Positions 35,289 through 43,188 of a stretch of 43,188 bases of DNA are shown piece by piece. Under the pieces are notes generated by a model that was not told where the DNA came from, made no database searches, and was given only the letters and a program-made list of their open reading frames with translations. The number at the start of each line of letters is the position of its first letter. Positions within the stretch are counted from its first letter, which is position 1. The stretch spans positions 1 through 43,188 of the forward strand of contig JAEWOD010000003.1 in the NCBI GenBank assembly GCA_023461035.1, given 5' to 3'. The DNA comes from Bacteroidota bacterium (GTDB lineage: Bacteria > Bacteroidota > Bacteroidia > Flavobacteriales > Weeksellaceae). The position numbers and the translations under genes are program-made.

Positions 35289-36002
35289 TTAATTATGGGC
35301 AATAGTTGTGAAAACGTTTTGAACGTCTTCGTCGTCTTCGATTTTTTCCAGTAATTTATCCAAATCGGCTTGTTGTTCTTCAGTCAATTCTTTGGTCACC
35401 TGAGGGATTCGGTCAAATCCGCTGGAAATGATTTCTATGTTGTTTTCTTCAAAATATTTCTGCAATTGTCCGAAACTTTCAAAAGGCGCATAGACCACGA
35501 CATTTCCTTCTTCTTCAAACAATTCTTCCGCACCGAAATCGATCAGTTCCAATTCCAATTCTTCCATATCCAAGCCTTCTCCGTTTACGGTAAAATTGCA
35601 GATATGGTCAAACATAAATTCCACAGAACCCTGCGTCCCCAAAGTTCCTCCGGTTTTGTTGAAATAGCTTCTGATGTTAGCAACTGTCCGGTTGTTGTTG
35701 TCGGTTGCGGTTTCAATCAAAACAGCGATTCCATGCATTCCGTACCCTTCAAACAAAACTTCCTTGAAGTTGGCGGTATCTTTATCGGTTGCCTTTTTGA
35801 TGGCGCGCTCTACGTTTTCCTTCGGCATATTGGCCGCTTTTGCATTTTGCATAACGGCACGCAGACGGGAGTTGGCTTCCGGGTTCGGTCCACCTTCTTT
35901 TACAGCCATTACGATGTCCTTGCCAATTCGGGTAAAAACTTTGGCCATCGTAGCCCAACGTTTCATTTTTCTGCCTTTCCGGAATTCAAACGCTCTTCCC
36001 AT
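35289..36002 (-). CDS. YebC/PmpR-family protein
   Basis: The 237-residue protein shows the YebC signature over its length: MGRAFEFRKGRKMKRWATMAK at the start, FTRIGKDI, GGPNPEANSRLRAV, AKAANMPKENVERAIKKA and GYGMHGIAVLIE. Some members act as transcription regulators and TACO1-type members help ribosomes translate polyproline, so the molecular role is not decided by sequence. It has a probable promoter at 36022-36029. Confidence 0.94.
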   Translation of the reverse strand: MGRAFEFRKGRKMKRWATMAKVFTRIGKDIVMAVKEGGPNPEANSRLRAVMQNAKAANMPKENVERAIKKATDKDTANFKEVLFEGYGMHGIAVLIETATDNNNRTVANIRSYFNKTGGTLGTQGSVEFMFDHICNFTVNGEGLDMEELELELIDFGAEELFEEEGNVVVYAPFESFGQLQKYFEENNIEIISSGFDRIPQVTKELTEEQQADLDKLLEKIEDDEDVQNVFTTIAHN

Positions 36003-36021
36003 TTTTATGATTTTTGAGGTG

Positions 36022-36029
36022 CAAAATTA
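36022..36029 (-). promoter_or_regulatory. Probable -7 box (TAATTTTG) of the yebC-like gene
   Basis: An exact TAnnTTTG match on the minus strand, 19 nt before the ATG. No clear -33 TTG is seen. Confidence 0.45.
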
Positions 36030-36078
36030 ATGGATTTTAGGGAAAATAGAAATGGAATGGAGATTTTATTCTACGTTA

Positions 36079-36711
36079 TTAATTCTTTTTTACAATTAAA
36101 ATAGTATGTTCCTCTGATTCGGTTTCGGAAATCGGATATTGGACTTTAATGGTTTTTAAATTAGTGAATTTCAGTTCCTCTAATTTTTGAACCAATTCGT
36201 CTAAATGATAATAATGAAAGTAAACCCGGTCTCCCGTTTTTGAAGTTTTGAAGCCGGATTCTACGGTTTTTCCTTCTACGAAACTGAGGTATAAAATCCC
36301 ATCAGAATTCAATAAATTCCCAGAATCTGCTAGAAATTTTTCAGCATCCTTTCGAGATAAATAGGGCAGACAAAACCCGCAAATGATTCCGTCGTATTTC
36401 GAACCAAGTTCAGCAATTGCGCGAGCATCCATCACTTTAAAATGAGCTTTTGGATTGTTTTTCCGGGCAAGTTCAATCATATTGGGTGAAATATCCACTC
36501 CGGTGATGTTCCACTCCGGCCGCCGTGAAAGCAGGTATTTGGTGATGTTTCCCGGCCCGCAACCGATTTCCAATAAATCTGCATCTGCTTTTTGAATCGC
36601 ATTACAAACGAAATCATATGATTCGTTATAGTAATCCATATCCATGAATTTGTCCTGATAAACCGAAGCAACTTTATTCCAGGTTTCAAAGGTTTCTTTG
36701 TAAGTATCCAT
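36079..36711 (-). CDS. Class I SAM-dependent methyltransferase
   Basis: The 210-residue cytoplasmic protein has SAM motif I LLEIGCGPG (46-54), the acidic post-I position in ITGVDISPNMIELA, VMDARAI (motif II) and DGIICGFCLPYLS (motif III). It belongs to the large Methyltransf_25/11 group. No substrate can be given. It lies 62 nt after the thioesterase gene, so co-transcription with the metE operon is possible but not required. Confidence 0.87.
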   Translation of the reverse strand: MDTYKETFETWNKVASVYQDKFMDMDYYNESYDFVCNAIQKADADLLEIGCGPGNITKYLLSRRPEWNITGVDISPNMIELARKNNPKAHFKVMDARAIAELGSKYDGIICGFCLPYLSRKDAEKFLADSGNLLNSDGILYLSFVEGKTVESGFKTSKTGDRVYFHYYHLDELVQKLEELKFTNLKTIKVQYPISETESEEHTILIVKKN

Positions 36712-36773
36712 CAGTTAAAGGTAGGAAATATTGGAATTATTTTCCACAATTTGGCATACATCATCCTCAAATT

Positions 36774-37172
36774 TTAAACAATCATTTCTTTTAATATGCT
36801 GACCGGATTTTTATTTTCATCTACGGCAACAAAGGTAAATTCGCCATGGATTGCTCTTTCACGTTCGTTGGAATACATTTGTTCAACAAATATTTCTACG
36901 CTGACTTTCATGCTTGTATTTCCTACGTGAATAACTTTTCCCACCAATTCTACGATGCTTCCTGCAGGAATCGGCCTTTTGAAGTCTATTTTGTCAGAGC
37001 TTACGGTTACGACTTTTTGCCGGCAAAAACGAGTGGCGGTGATGAAGGCTGATTCGTCCATCAGTTGCATGGCTGTTCCACCGAAAAGCGTATCGTAATG
37101 ATTTGTCGTATTGGGAAAGACGGCTTTGAAAATGCTAGTTTCGGCTGATTTCTTTCTTAATTCTAAATCCAT
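36774..37172 (-). CDS. Acyl-CoA thioesterase (hotdog fold)
   Basis: The 132-residue hotdog protein has NHYDTLFGGTAMQLMDESA, the conserved helix-and-loop of the YciA/BACH acyl-CoA hydrolases, followed by KIDFKRPIPAGSIVELVGKV. It hydrolyses an acyl-CoA in the cytoplasm; the chain length is not predictable. It begins one nucleotide after the CWC gene and so belongs to the metE operon, where it could fall under cobalamin riboswitch control. Confidence 0.9.
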   Translation of the reverse strand: MDLELRKKSAETSIFKAVFPNTTNHYDTLFGGTAMQLMDESAFITATRFCRQKVVTVSSDKIDFKRPIPAGSIVELVGKVIHVGNTSMKVSVEIFVEQMYSNERERAIHGEFTFVAVDENKNPVSILKEMIV

Positions 37173-37173
37173 T

Positions 37174-37428
37174 TTATTCGTTTTTATAGGGTTTGTAAAA
37201 AATACCCAAGATGTGCTTCAACTTCATTTGAAAAACTTGATTATTATACTTCGATTTCAGTTCATTCATACAGTTTGCACAAAGGCAATCTTCATATTGG
37301 GAACTTATATAGTCGCGTTCTTCTGCTGTCAATAATATTTCTGAGCACTGACATAGCAGGATAGAACCGACTTTACATTCAAATTCTGTGAGACATCTCG
37401 GGCAATATTTTATTTCGTGTTTAATCAA
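37174..37428 (-). CDS. Cysteine-rich CWC-family protein
   Basis: The 84-residue protein has eight cysteines arranged as CPRC (9, 12), FEC (18), CQC (26, 28) and CLCANC (48, 50, 53), the pattern of the cysteine-rich CWC family, with Gln where the family usually has Trp (CQC). It probably binds one or two zinc ions. Function is unknown. It lies between metE (3-nt gap) and the thioesterase (1-nt gap), so it is co-transcribed with a zinc enzyme that B12 represses. Confidence 0.8.
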   Translation of the reverse strand: MIKHEIKYCPRCLTEFECKVGSILLCQCSEILLTAEERDYISSQYEDCLCANCMNELKSKYNNQVFQMKLKHILGIFYKPYKNE

Positions 37429-37431
37429 AAT

Positions 37432-39771
37432 TTAGATCCAATGATTTTTTACACGATTTGATTCCAAATTATTTTGCTGTGCGACTTTGGATGCTTTTAC
37501 CATGGCTATCAGTGCTTCTTTTGTTTCCTTCCAAGCACGGGTTTTAAGTCCACAGTCTGGATTGACCCAGATCTTTTCAGGCTGAATGACGGCAGATGCT
37601 TTGTGAATCAGTTCGACCATTTCGTCCTGAGTGGGTATGCGGGGCGAATGTATATCATAAATTCCCGGCCCGATTTCATTTGGATAATTAAAATCGGCAA
37701 AAGCGTCTAGAAGTTCCATTTGCGAGCGTGAGCACTCGATGGTGATTACGTCTGCATCCATATTTGCAATATGTTTGATGATGTCATTAAATTCAGAATA
37801 ACACATGTGTGTATGAATTTGTGTTTCGTCCTGAATCCCGGAAGAAGAAATTTTAAAGGCATTTACAGCCCATTTCAGGTAAATTTCCCAGTCAGCTTTT
37901 CGGAGCGGTAAACCTTCCCGGATGGCGGGTTCATCTATCTGAATGATGCGAATTCCGGCTTTTTCCAAATCAGAAACTTCATCTCTGATGGCCAACGCTA
38001 TCTGGTTACAGGTTTCAATGCGTGGCTGGTCGTTTCGGACGAAACTCCACTGAAGAATCGTAACCGGACCGGTTAACATTCCTTTTACCCATTTGTCGGT
38101 CAGAGATTGGGCATATTCTGCCCAATAAACAGTCATAGGATGAGGTCTGGAAACATCTCCGTAAATAATCGGTGGTTTTACGCAGCGGCTTCCATAACTT
38201 TGTACCCAGCCAAATTTAGAAAAGGCAAATCCCTGCAGCTGCTCTCCGAAATATTCTACCATATCATTTCGTTCAAATTCGCCATGAACCAAAACATCTA
38301 AACCGATTTCCTCTTGGGTACGAATGGTTTTTGCGGTTTCTTCTTTTAATAATTGGTCATAGGTTTCGCCTGTGATTTCTCCGTTTTTAAATTTTGCACG
38401 CCAGCTTCGTACTTCGGCTGTTTGGGGAAATGAACCAATAGTAGTGGTAGGAAAGAGCGGCAGTTGTAAAATTCCGGTTTGTACTTTTCTTCTTTCCCGA
38501 TAGGGATTATTTCGCTTTGCGTGGTTTTCTCCGATTGAATTGACTCGGTTTTTCACTTCCGGATTATGTATTAAAGTCGAATTTTTACGGTTTTCGACCG
38601 CTCTTTTATTTTCTTCCAATTTTTTTATTAAATGTTCGTCAGATACGCCAAGTGCTAATTTCTTCAGGGTTACGACTTCATTTAATTTTTGTTTGGCAAA
38701 CGCCAGCCATTGTTTGATTTTATGAAATTCGGAATTTTCATCATTTTCCAAATCCAAATCGCAGGGCGAATGGATAAGTGAGCAGGAGGGAGCAATGAGA
38801 ATCCGCTCATCTCCCAGTTTTACAATTGATTTTTGGATAATTTGAAGGGATTCTTCGAAATTATTTTTCCAAATATTTCGTCCATCAACTATTCCCAATG
38901 ACAATTTCAGATGGATTGGGATTTGATTCAAAACTTCGTCCAATTGTTCCAAACCCCTCACTAAATCTATATGTAATATGTCAACCGGCAAAGACAAGGC
39001 CATGGAGAGATTGTCTTTCAATCCTTCAAAATAAGTGGCCAATAAAATGGTAAGATTGGGAAATTCTTTTTTGATTTTTGAATATGTTTTCAGGTACAAT
39101 TGTCTGGTTTTTTCATCCAGATCAAGAGCCAGAAAGGGTTCGTCAAACTGAATGGTTTCAACTCCGTATATTTCTAATTTCTTTAATAGCTGAATATAAA
39201 CCGGCAATAAATTGTCAATCAAATCCAGTTTGTCGAAACCTTCTTCTTTTTCTTTTCCCAACAACAAATAGGAAACAGGGCCGATGAGGACAGGTTTGGT
39301 TTGGATTCCGGATTGTTTAGCTTCAACAAATTCATTTAGAATTTTGTCAGAAAATAATTTGAATTCCTGATTCTTTAAGAATTCAGGCACGATATAGTGA
39401 TAATTAGTGTCAAACCATTTGGTCATTTCCATAGCTGTGACGTCCAGTTTGTCTTTCTGAATTCCTCTTGCCATAGCGAAATACAGGTCAGTTTCAGTAC
39501 AGTCCGGGTTTTCTGTAATTTGGTGATAACGTAGCGGGACAGCACCTACCGTCAGGGTCATATCCAGTACCTGATCATAAAATGAGAAATCGTTTGAAGG
39601 AATCATGTTGATTCCGATTTCTTGCTGGAGTTTCCAGTTTTCCAATCGGATTTTTTTTCCGGCTTCGATTAGTTCAGATTGGTTGATTTTTCCTGTCCAA
39701 AAATTTTCACAGGCTTTTTTCAATTCTCTTTTGCTGCCAATTCGCGGGTAGCCAAGAATGTGTGTTTGCAT
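37432..39771 (-). CDS. metE: Cobalamin-independent methionine synthase
   Basis: The 779-residue enzyme methylates homocysteine using methyl-tetrahydropteroyl-glutamate. It has the two-barrel layout: the N-terminal barrel begins LGYPRIGSKRELKKACE, and the C-terminal barrel from about 440 starts PLFPTTTIGSFPQT and carries the zinc ligands His655 and Cys657 (HTHMCYSEF) and Cys740 (NPDCGLKTR). The length is normal. A cobalamin riboswitch in its 5' leader should reduce expression when B12 is present and a MetH enzyme can take over. Confidence 0.97.
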   Translation of the reverse strand: MQTHILGYPRIGSKRELKKACENFWTGKINQSELIEAGKKIRLENWKLQQEIGINMIPSNDFSFYDQVLDMTLTVGAVPLRYHQITENPDCTETDLYFAMARGIQKDKLDVTAMEMTKWFDTNYHYIVPEFLKNQEFKLFSDKILNEFVEAKQSGIQTKPVLIGPVSYLLLGKEKEEGFDKLDLIDNLLPVYIQLLKKLEIYGVETIQFDEPFLALDLDEKTRQLYLKTYSKIKKEFPNLTILLATYFEGLKDNLSMALSLPVDILHIDLVRGLEQLDEVLNQIPIHLKLSLGIVDGRNIWKNNFEESLQIIQKSIVKLGDERILIAPSCSLIHSPCDLDLENDENSEFHKIKQWLAFAKQKLNEVVTLKKLALGVSDEHLIKKLEENKRAVENRKNSTLIHNPEVKNRVNSIGENHAKRNNPYRERRKVQTGILQLPLFPTTTIGSFPQTAEVRSWRAKFKNGEITGETYDQLLKEETAKTIRTQEEIGLDVLVHGEFERNDMVEYFGEQLQGFAFSKFGWVQSYGSRCVKPPIIYGDVSRPHPMTVYWAEYAQSLTDKWVKGMLTGPVTILQWSFVRNDQPRIETCNQIALAIRDEVSDLEKAGIRIIQIDEPAIREGLPLRKADWEIYLKWAVNAFKISSSGIQDETQIHTHMCYSEFNDIIKHIANMDADVITIECSRSQMELLDAFADFNYPNEIGPGIYDIHSPRIPTQDEMVELIHKASAVIQPEKIWVNPDCGLKTRAWKETKEALIAMVKASKVAQQNNLESNRVKNHWI

Positions 39772-39934
39772 TTTTTAACTTTTTAATGGTTAATAATTAT
39801 TGTAAAAAGCCCCTTAAATGCTTCGGGATGATAACAGGAATGAGAATTTTGGGATTTCAGAAGTACACACAAACTTAAACACAATTCTCCTCTAAAAAAT
39901 GTGTGGTATGTATGAACATCGAACCTGACCAAAG

Positions 39935-40140
39935 CTTCAAACCGCGAAAGCATCGTCAATTCGGATACAGGCAGGTCTCCTGACTTGTAACGGTTTTATC
40001 GTCCTTCCCATTAGCCGCAGCTTACAGTGGACAAAATTTGATAAAACCTTTGGTGTGTTACTTACAGTTGCGCGACAGTTCGTGATTTGCACACGATTCC
40101 CGTTTTAATCTACAATTAAGTAAAACCTGTTCCGGTTGAT
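39935..40140 (-). promoter_or_regulatory. Cobalamin (AdoCbl) riboswitch in the metE leader
   Basis: On the minus strand the B12 box AAGTCAGGAGACCTGCC (39970-39986) is perfect. Upstream of it are the core elements CGGGAATC (about 40086-40093) and CGCAACTGTAAG (40061-40072), in the normal order and spacing. The outer boundaries are approximate. The 165 nt between the aptamer and metE must hold the expression platform. I see only a weak CCC...GGGG hairpin before a short T-run near 39800-39830, so the mode of control is not settled. Confidence 0.94.
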
Positions 40141-40232
40141 GAAGTATATAAAGAACTAAATCAGGGTAAATGTAATCATTTATATTTATAAGAAACTAAG
40201 TCGGATTGTTTTCTCAACTTATCTTCATCGCT

Positions 40233-40240
40233 TATCTTTG
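40233..40240 (+). promoter_or_regulatory. Probable -7 box TATCTTTG of the prenyl synthase operon
   Basis: An exact TAnnTTTG match, 22 nt before the ATG at 40262. It overlaps the in-frame TTG at 40238, so that codon cannot be the start. A TTG at 40206-40208 is somewhat far for a -33 element. Confidence 0.6.
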
Positions 40241-40261
40241 CGACAACAACAAAGATTTTAT

Positions 40262-41233
40262 ATGAGCGTCATCGAACAATACCAGGAATTAATCAGTAAA
40301 GAATTGGAGAAAAATTCTTTTATAAATGTCGAACCCAAAGCACTTTATGAACCTTGCGATTATATTTTGAGCATAGGAGGGAAGCGGCTTCGTCCGGTCA
40401 TCGTGATGCTCGGATCCTATGTTTTTGACGGAAAACCTGAAAATGTGGTAAAACCTGCTTTGGCAATCGAATATTTTCATAATTTCTCATTGATGCACGA
40501 TGATATCATGGATGAAGCACCTTTGCGAAGAGGAAAAGAAACCGTTCATTTAAAATACAATGTCAATACCGGAATTCTTTCCGGAGATGCCATGCTGATT
40601 CAGGCCTACCGGATGTTTGAAGATTTACCGGCCGAGAAATTCAAAGCCGTTACCCAATTGTTTTCCAAAACAGCTGTGGAACTATGCGAAGGACAACAAT
40701 ACGATATGAATTTTGAAACCCAGAAAGAAGTTTCCTATGAGGAATACATACAAATGATTACACTGAAAACCGGTGTGATGATGGGCGCTTCGCTTCAAAT
40801 TGGTGCCATGATTGCCGAAGCCAAGGAAGAAGATTATTTGAATCTCTATGAATTCGGGAAAAACCTTGGAATTGCCTTTCAATTAAAGGATGATTATCTT
40901 GATGTCTTTGGGCAACAGGATTTTGGTAAAATTCATGGCGGTGATATCATAGAGAACAAAAAGACAATTTTGTACATAAAAGCACTCGAACTGGCAGACA
41001 AACGCGATGTTGAAGAATTGAAATTTTGGTTTGGAATGAAAACGGACAATATCGATAAAGTCTATGCAGTTGAAAAAATCTTCAGGATGTCAAAAGTGGA
41101 TTACGAAGTGATGTCTTTGATAGGACATTATACAGAAATTGCCATGAGTTTTCTGAATAAAATTCAGGTAGAAGATGAAAAGAAAATTCAACTAAAAGAA
41201 TTGGCTGCTTCGTTGATAGAGAGACAGATTTAA
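40262..41233 (+). CDS. Polyprenyl diphosphate synthase
   Basis: The 323-residue trans-isoprenyl synthase has GGKRLRP (39-45), the first Asp-rich motif D80-D81-x-x-D84 in LMHDDIMDEA, and the second in FQLKDDYLD. It condenses isopentenyl diphosphate with an allylic diphosphate. Length and motifs do not decide between farnesyl, geranylgeranyl and longer products. The start is set at ATG 40262 because the eight-codon upstream extension begins inside the promoter box. Its stop overlaps the next start (TAATG). Confidence 0.93.
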   Translation: MSVIEQYQELISKELEKNSFINVEPKALYEPCDYILSIGGKRLRPVIVMLGSYVFDGKPENVVKPALAIEYFHNFSLMHDDIMDEAPLRRGKETVHLKYNVNTGILSGDAMLIQAYRMFEDLPAEKFKAVTQLFSKTAVELCEGQQYDMNFETQKEVSYEEYIQMITLKTGVMMGASLQIGAMIAEAKEEDYLNLYEFGKNLGIAFQLKDDYLDVFGQQDFGKIHGGDIIENKKTILYIKALELADKRDVEELKFWFGMKTDNIDKVYAVEKIFRMSKVDYEVMSLIGHYTEIAMSFLNKIQVEDEKKIQLKELAASLIERQI

Positions 41234-42225
41234 TGAAATTCAGAGCAGAATTACATATCCCGGAATCCGATCGGAAGATTTCACATTCGCATAAAATCAT
41301 GGGAATCGGATCTTGTTTTGTAGATGAAATGGGTGAAAAGTTGCAGGATGCGAAGTTTCAGGTATTGCGAAATCCATTTGGGACACTGTTTCATCCGCTT
41401 GCGATTGAAAATGCATTGGCCAGAATTCTTTCTCTAACGAATTATACTAAAGATGAAATTTTTAAATATGGCGAACTTTTTTTTAGTTGGGATCACCATA
41501 GTTCGTTTAACCGGATTTCGCTTGATGAAACTTTGGGAATCATCAATTCCGAACTGGAAACTGCCAATGATTTTATTCAGCAGACCGATGTTTTTCTTTT
41601 GACATTTGGGACGGCTTGGGTTTATAAATTGTCTGAAATGGGCGTTTTTGTGGCCAATTGTCATAAAGTTCCGCAAAAGAATTTCGAAAAATACTTATTG
41701 GATGACAAACAAATTCAGACATCCTTTAAAAATTGTTTTAATTTGATTCTTGACATCAACCCGAAAGCCCAAATCATAGTTACAGTAAGCCCTGTAAGAC
41801 ATATAAAAGACGGAATTGTGGAAAACAATCTGAGCAAATCAAAATTGATTTCCAATTTGTTTCAAGCTTCTACCGAATTTGAAAATGTAGAATATTTTCC
41901 TGCTTACGAATTGATGATGGATGATTTACGCGATTATCGTTTTTATAAAGAAGATCTGGTACATCCAAACGAATTTGCAATTGATTATATCTGGGAGAAA
42001 TTTTCTCATACCTATTTTGACTATTTAACGCTGGACAATATCAAAATTGCTGAAAAAATAAAATCGGCTATGGCGCACAGACCCATGAATCCGACTACGA
42101 CTTCTTACAAGGAATTTCTGTTTAAAACCGTAAAACAGATTGAATCTGTGGAAAATCTGTTCCCGAAAAACAGTTTTCAAAACGAGAAATTATGTTTGCA
42201 AAAAATGATGGAAAATGTTGATTGA
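41233..42225 (+). CDS. GSCFA-domain protein
   Basis: The 330-residue protein is named by its motif GSCFV at 26-30 (KIMGIGSCFVDEMG), here GSCF-V rather than GSCFA. It also has LLTFGTAWVY, VTVSPVRHIKDG and DDLRDYRFYKEDLVHPN, giving Ser, Asn/Gly and Asp-x-x-His positions like those of SGNH hydrolases. It is a probable cytoplasmic esterase-like enzyme of unknown substrate. It overlaps tatD by 11 nt and the prenyl synthase by one nucleotide, so the three form an operon. Confidence 0.88.
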   Translation: MKFRAELHIPESDRKISHSHKIMGIGSCFVDEMGEKLQDAKFQVLRNPFGTLFHPLAIENALARILSLTNYTKDEIFKYGELFFSWDHHSSFNRISLDETLGIINSELETANDFIQQTDVFLLTFGTAWVYKLSEMGVFVANCHKVPQKNFEKYLLDDKQIQTSFKNCFNLILDINPKAQIIVTVSPVRHIKDGIVENNLSKSKLISNLFQASTEFENVEYFPAYELMMDDLRDYRFYKEDLVHPNEFAIDYIWEKFSHTYFDYLTLDNIKIAEKIKSAMAHRPMNPTTTSYKEFLFKTVKQIESVENLFPKNSFQNEKLCLQKMMENVD

Positions 42226-42982
42226 TACCCATACACATCTTTATTCGGAAGAATTTGACCAAGATCGCGATGAAATGATCAAACGTGCTAAAGAAGCAGG
42301 AATCGGGAAATTTTATATTCCGGCGATTGATTCATCTTATACTGAACGAATGTTTGATCTGAAACGGAATTATCCGGAAGAAATGCATTTAATGATGGGA
42401 CTTCATCCCACTTCCGTTAAGCCGGAAACCTATGAATTTGAATTAGACGAAGTAAAAAATTGGTTGGACAAGAGGGCTTTTTCAGCAGTGGGTGAAATCG
42501 GAATTGATTTGTATTGGGACAAAACGACTTTGGGAATTCAGCAAATTGCTTTTAAAAAACAAATTGGTTGGGCAAAGGAAAAAGGATGGCCGATTGTGAT
42601 TCATTGTCGGGAAAGTTTTGACGAAATATTTGAAATTCTCGAGGAAGAAAAAGATGAAAAATTGTATGGAATCTTTCATTGTTTTACAGGTGATAAATCT
42701 CAAGCAGAAAGAGCAATTGGGTTCAATATGAAATTGGGAATTGGAGGTGTTGTAACTTTTAAAAACGGAAAAATCGACCAATTTCTAAATGAAATTCCAT
42801 TAGAACATATCGTTCTGGAAACGGACTCTCCCTATCTGGCTCCGGTACCTTATCGTGGCAAAAGAAATGAATCTTCTTACTTGGTAAATGTTGTCAAAAA
42901 GCTATCTGAAATTTATGGACTGAGTGAAAATGAAATAGCTCAATTCACTTCACAGAACGCTTTGTCTGTTTTCGTAAATTGA
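42215..42982 (+). CDS. TatD-family metal-dependent hydrolase
   Basis: The 255-residue TIM-barrel hydrolase has the metal site His6-x-His8 in DTHTHLY, Glu in VGEIGIDLYWD, His in PIVIHCRES, His in GIFHCFTG and Asp in ETDSPYLAP. The family has DNase (3'-5' exonuclease) activity in known members and acts in DNA repair or RNA quality control. The length is typical. It is the last gene of the prenyl synthase-GSCFA operon. Confidence 0.94.
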   Translation: MLIDTHTHLYSEEFDQDRDEMIKRAKEAGIGKFYIPAIDSSYTERMFDLKRNYPEEMHLMMGLHPTSVKPETYEFELDEVKNWLDKRAFSAVGEIGIDLYWDKTTLGIQQIAFKKQIGWAKEKGWPIVIHCRESFDEIFEILEEEKDEKLYGIFHCFTGDKSQAERAIGFNMKLGIGGVVTFKNGKIDQFLNEIPLEHIVLETDSPYLAPVPYRGKRNESSYLVNVVKKLSEIYGLSENEIAQFTSQNALSVFVN

Positions 42983-43045
42983 GCATAATACTGAAAAATA
43001 GTTGGTAAAATTCCAGCAAACCCTTACTGACAAGTCGGTTGGAGG

Positions 43046-43075
43046 AAGTTTTATGAAACGTGTTTCATAAAACTT
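43046..43075. repeat. Perfect 14-bp hairpin next to the transposase gene
   Basis: AAGTTTTATGAAAC and GTTTCATAAAACTT are exact reverse complements with a 2-nt loop, followed by TTTCTTT. The hairpin lies 16 nt before the transposase ATG. It may block read-through from outside the element, as hairpins inside insertion sequences often do. The true left end of the element is not identified. Confidence 0.7.
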
Positions 43076-43091
43076 TTTCTTTGTCTGAAAA

Positions 43092-43188
43092 ATGACAAAA
43101 AAACGTTGTTGGTCTTGTAAAAGTTTGGAGGTAATTCGTTGGGGAAAACAAGTTGGAAAGCAAAGATTTAAATGTAAAAATTGTGGAG
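43092..43188 (+). mobile_element. Transposase N-terminus, cut by the window edge
   Basis: An ATG ORF of 32 codons is open to the edge. It encodes CWSCKSLEVIRW...RFKCKNCG, a four-cysteine zinc ribbon (CxxC...CxxC) of the kind that begins several transposase families, including IS1/IS1595-like and a Zn-binding variant of IS256. The family cannot be fixed from this fragment. The hairpin at 43046 fits an insertion-sequence start. Confidence 0.7.

Noticed and set aside
35370..36017. 215-residue ORF on the plus strand
   Set aside because: It lies antisense to the well-supported yebC-like gene, has low-complexity Phe/Ser-rich composition and shows no domain.

Overview
The window is a chromosomal segment of a low-GC member of the Bacteroidota, most likely order Flavobacteriales. 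Evidence: three secreted proteins with C-terminal type IX secretion (T9SS) sorting domains, lipoproteins with a Cys-Lys start after the lipobox, several TAnnTTTG-type -7 promoter boxes, a TPR hybrid two-component protein ending in an AraC domain, and families typical of the group (GSCFA, DUF4920, C25 peptidase, cysteine-rich CWC). The species cannot be fixed from the sequence alone.

Layout. (1) 1-1031: the 5S gene ending an rRNA operon, its terminator, then a tandem copy of the 5S/terminator/spacer unit in which the 5S is broken by short GC-rich palindromes, all embedded in 7-nt repeat tracts. (2) 1032-7021: two adjacent paralogous hybrid sensor/regulators with divergent sensors and almost identical receiver and AraC parts. 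(3) 7294-13461: a run of exported proteins, namely a small outer-membrane barrel, two T9SS cargo proteins, an orphan secreted protein and two lipoproteins. Three are repeat proteins that look like beta-propellers, two of them with seven W-x-N-G repeats and one with six Kelch-like repeats. (4) 13615-16755: an esterase and a gingipain-family (C25) T9SS protease. (5) 16969-18973: a DUF4920 lipoprotein overlapping a c-type cytochrome lipoprotein, a Nudix hydrolase and a START-like protein. (6) 18975-22388 (minus): probable operon panB, RluA-type pseudouridine synthase, LpxL-type acyltransferase, glycosyltransferase. (7) 22517-28657 (plus): sugar-nucleotide and export cluster (ugd, TagD-like cytidylyltransferase, rfbB, rfbA, ABC exporter, methyltransferase). 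(8) 28707-36711 (minus): two thioredoxin-fold lipoproteins, an NTF2-like protein, M28 and M24 peptidases, argS, a YebC/PmpR regulator and a methyltransferase. (9) 36774-40140 (minus): a cobalamin riboswitch in front of metE, a cysteine-rich CWC protein and an acyl-CoA thioesterase, packed as an operon. (10) 40262-42982 (plus): overlapping genes for a polyprenyl synthase, a GSCFA protein and TatD. (11) 42983-43188: a perfect hairpin and the N-terminal zinc ribbon of a transposase cut by the window edge.

How the parts fit. Housekeeping genes (panB, argS, metE, prenyl synthase, tatD) alternate with envelope-directed functions. The most accessory-looking stretch is 1032-16755: two regulators with a near-identical DNA-binding output, followed on the same strand by exported proteins that are mostly of unknown function. 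The W-x-N-G repeat proteins are the best candidate for something poorly described. The pseudo-5S mosaic and the tandem regulators are the most unusual DNA-level observations.
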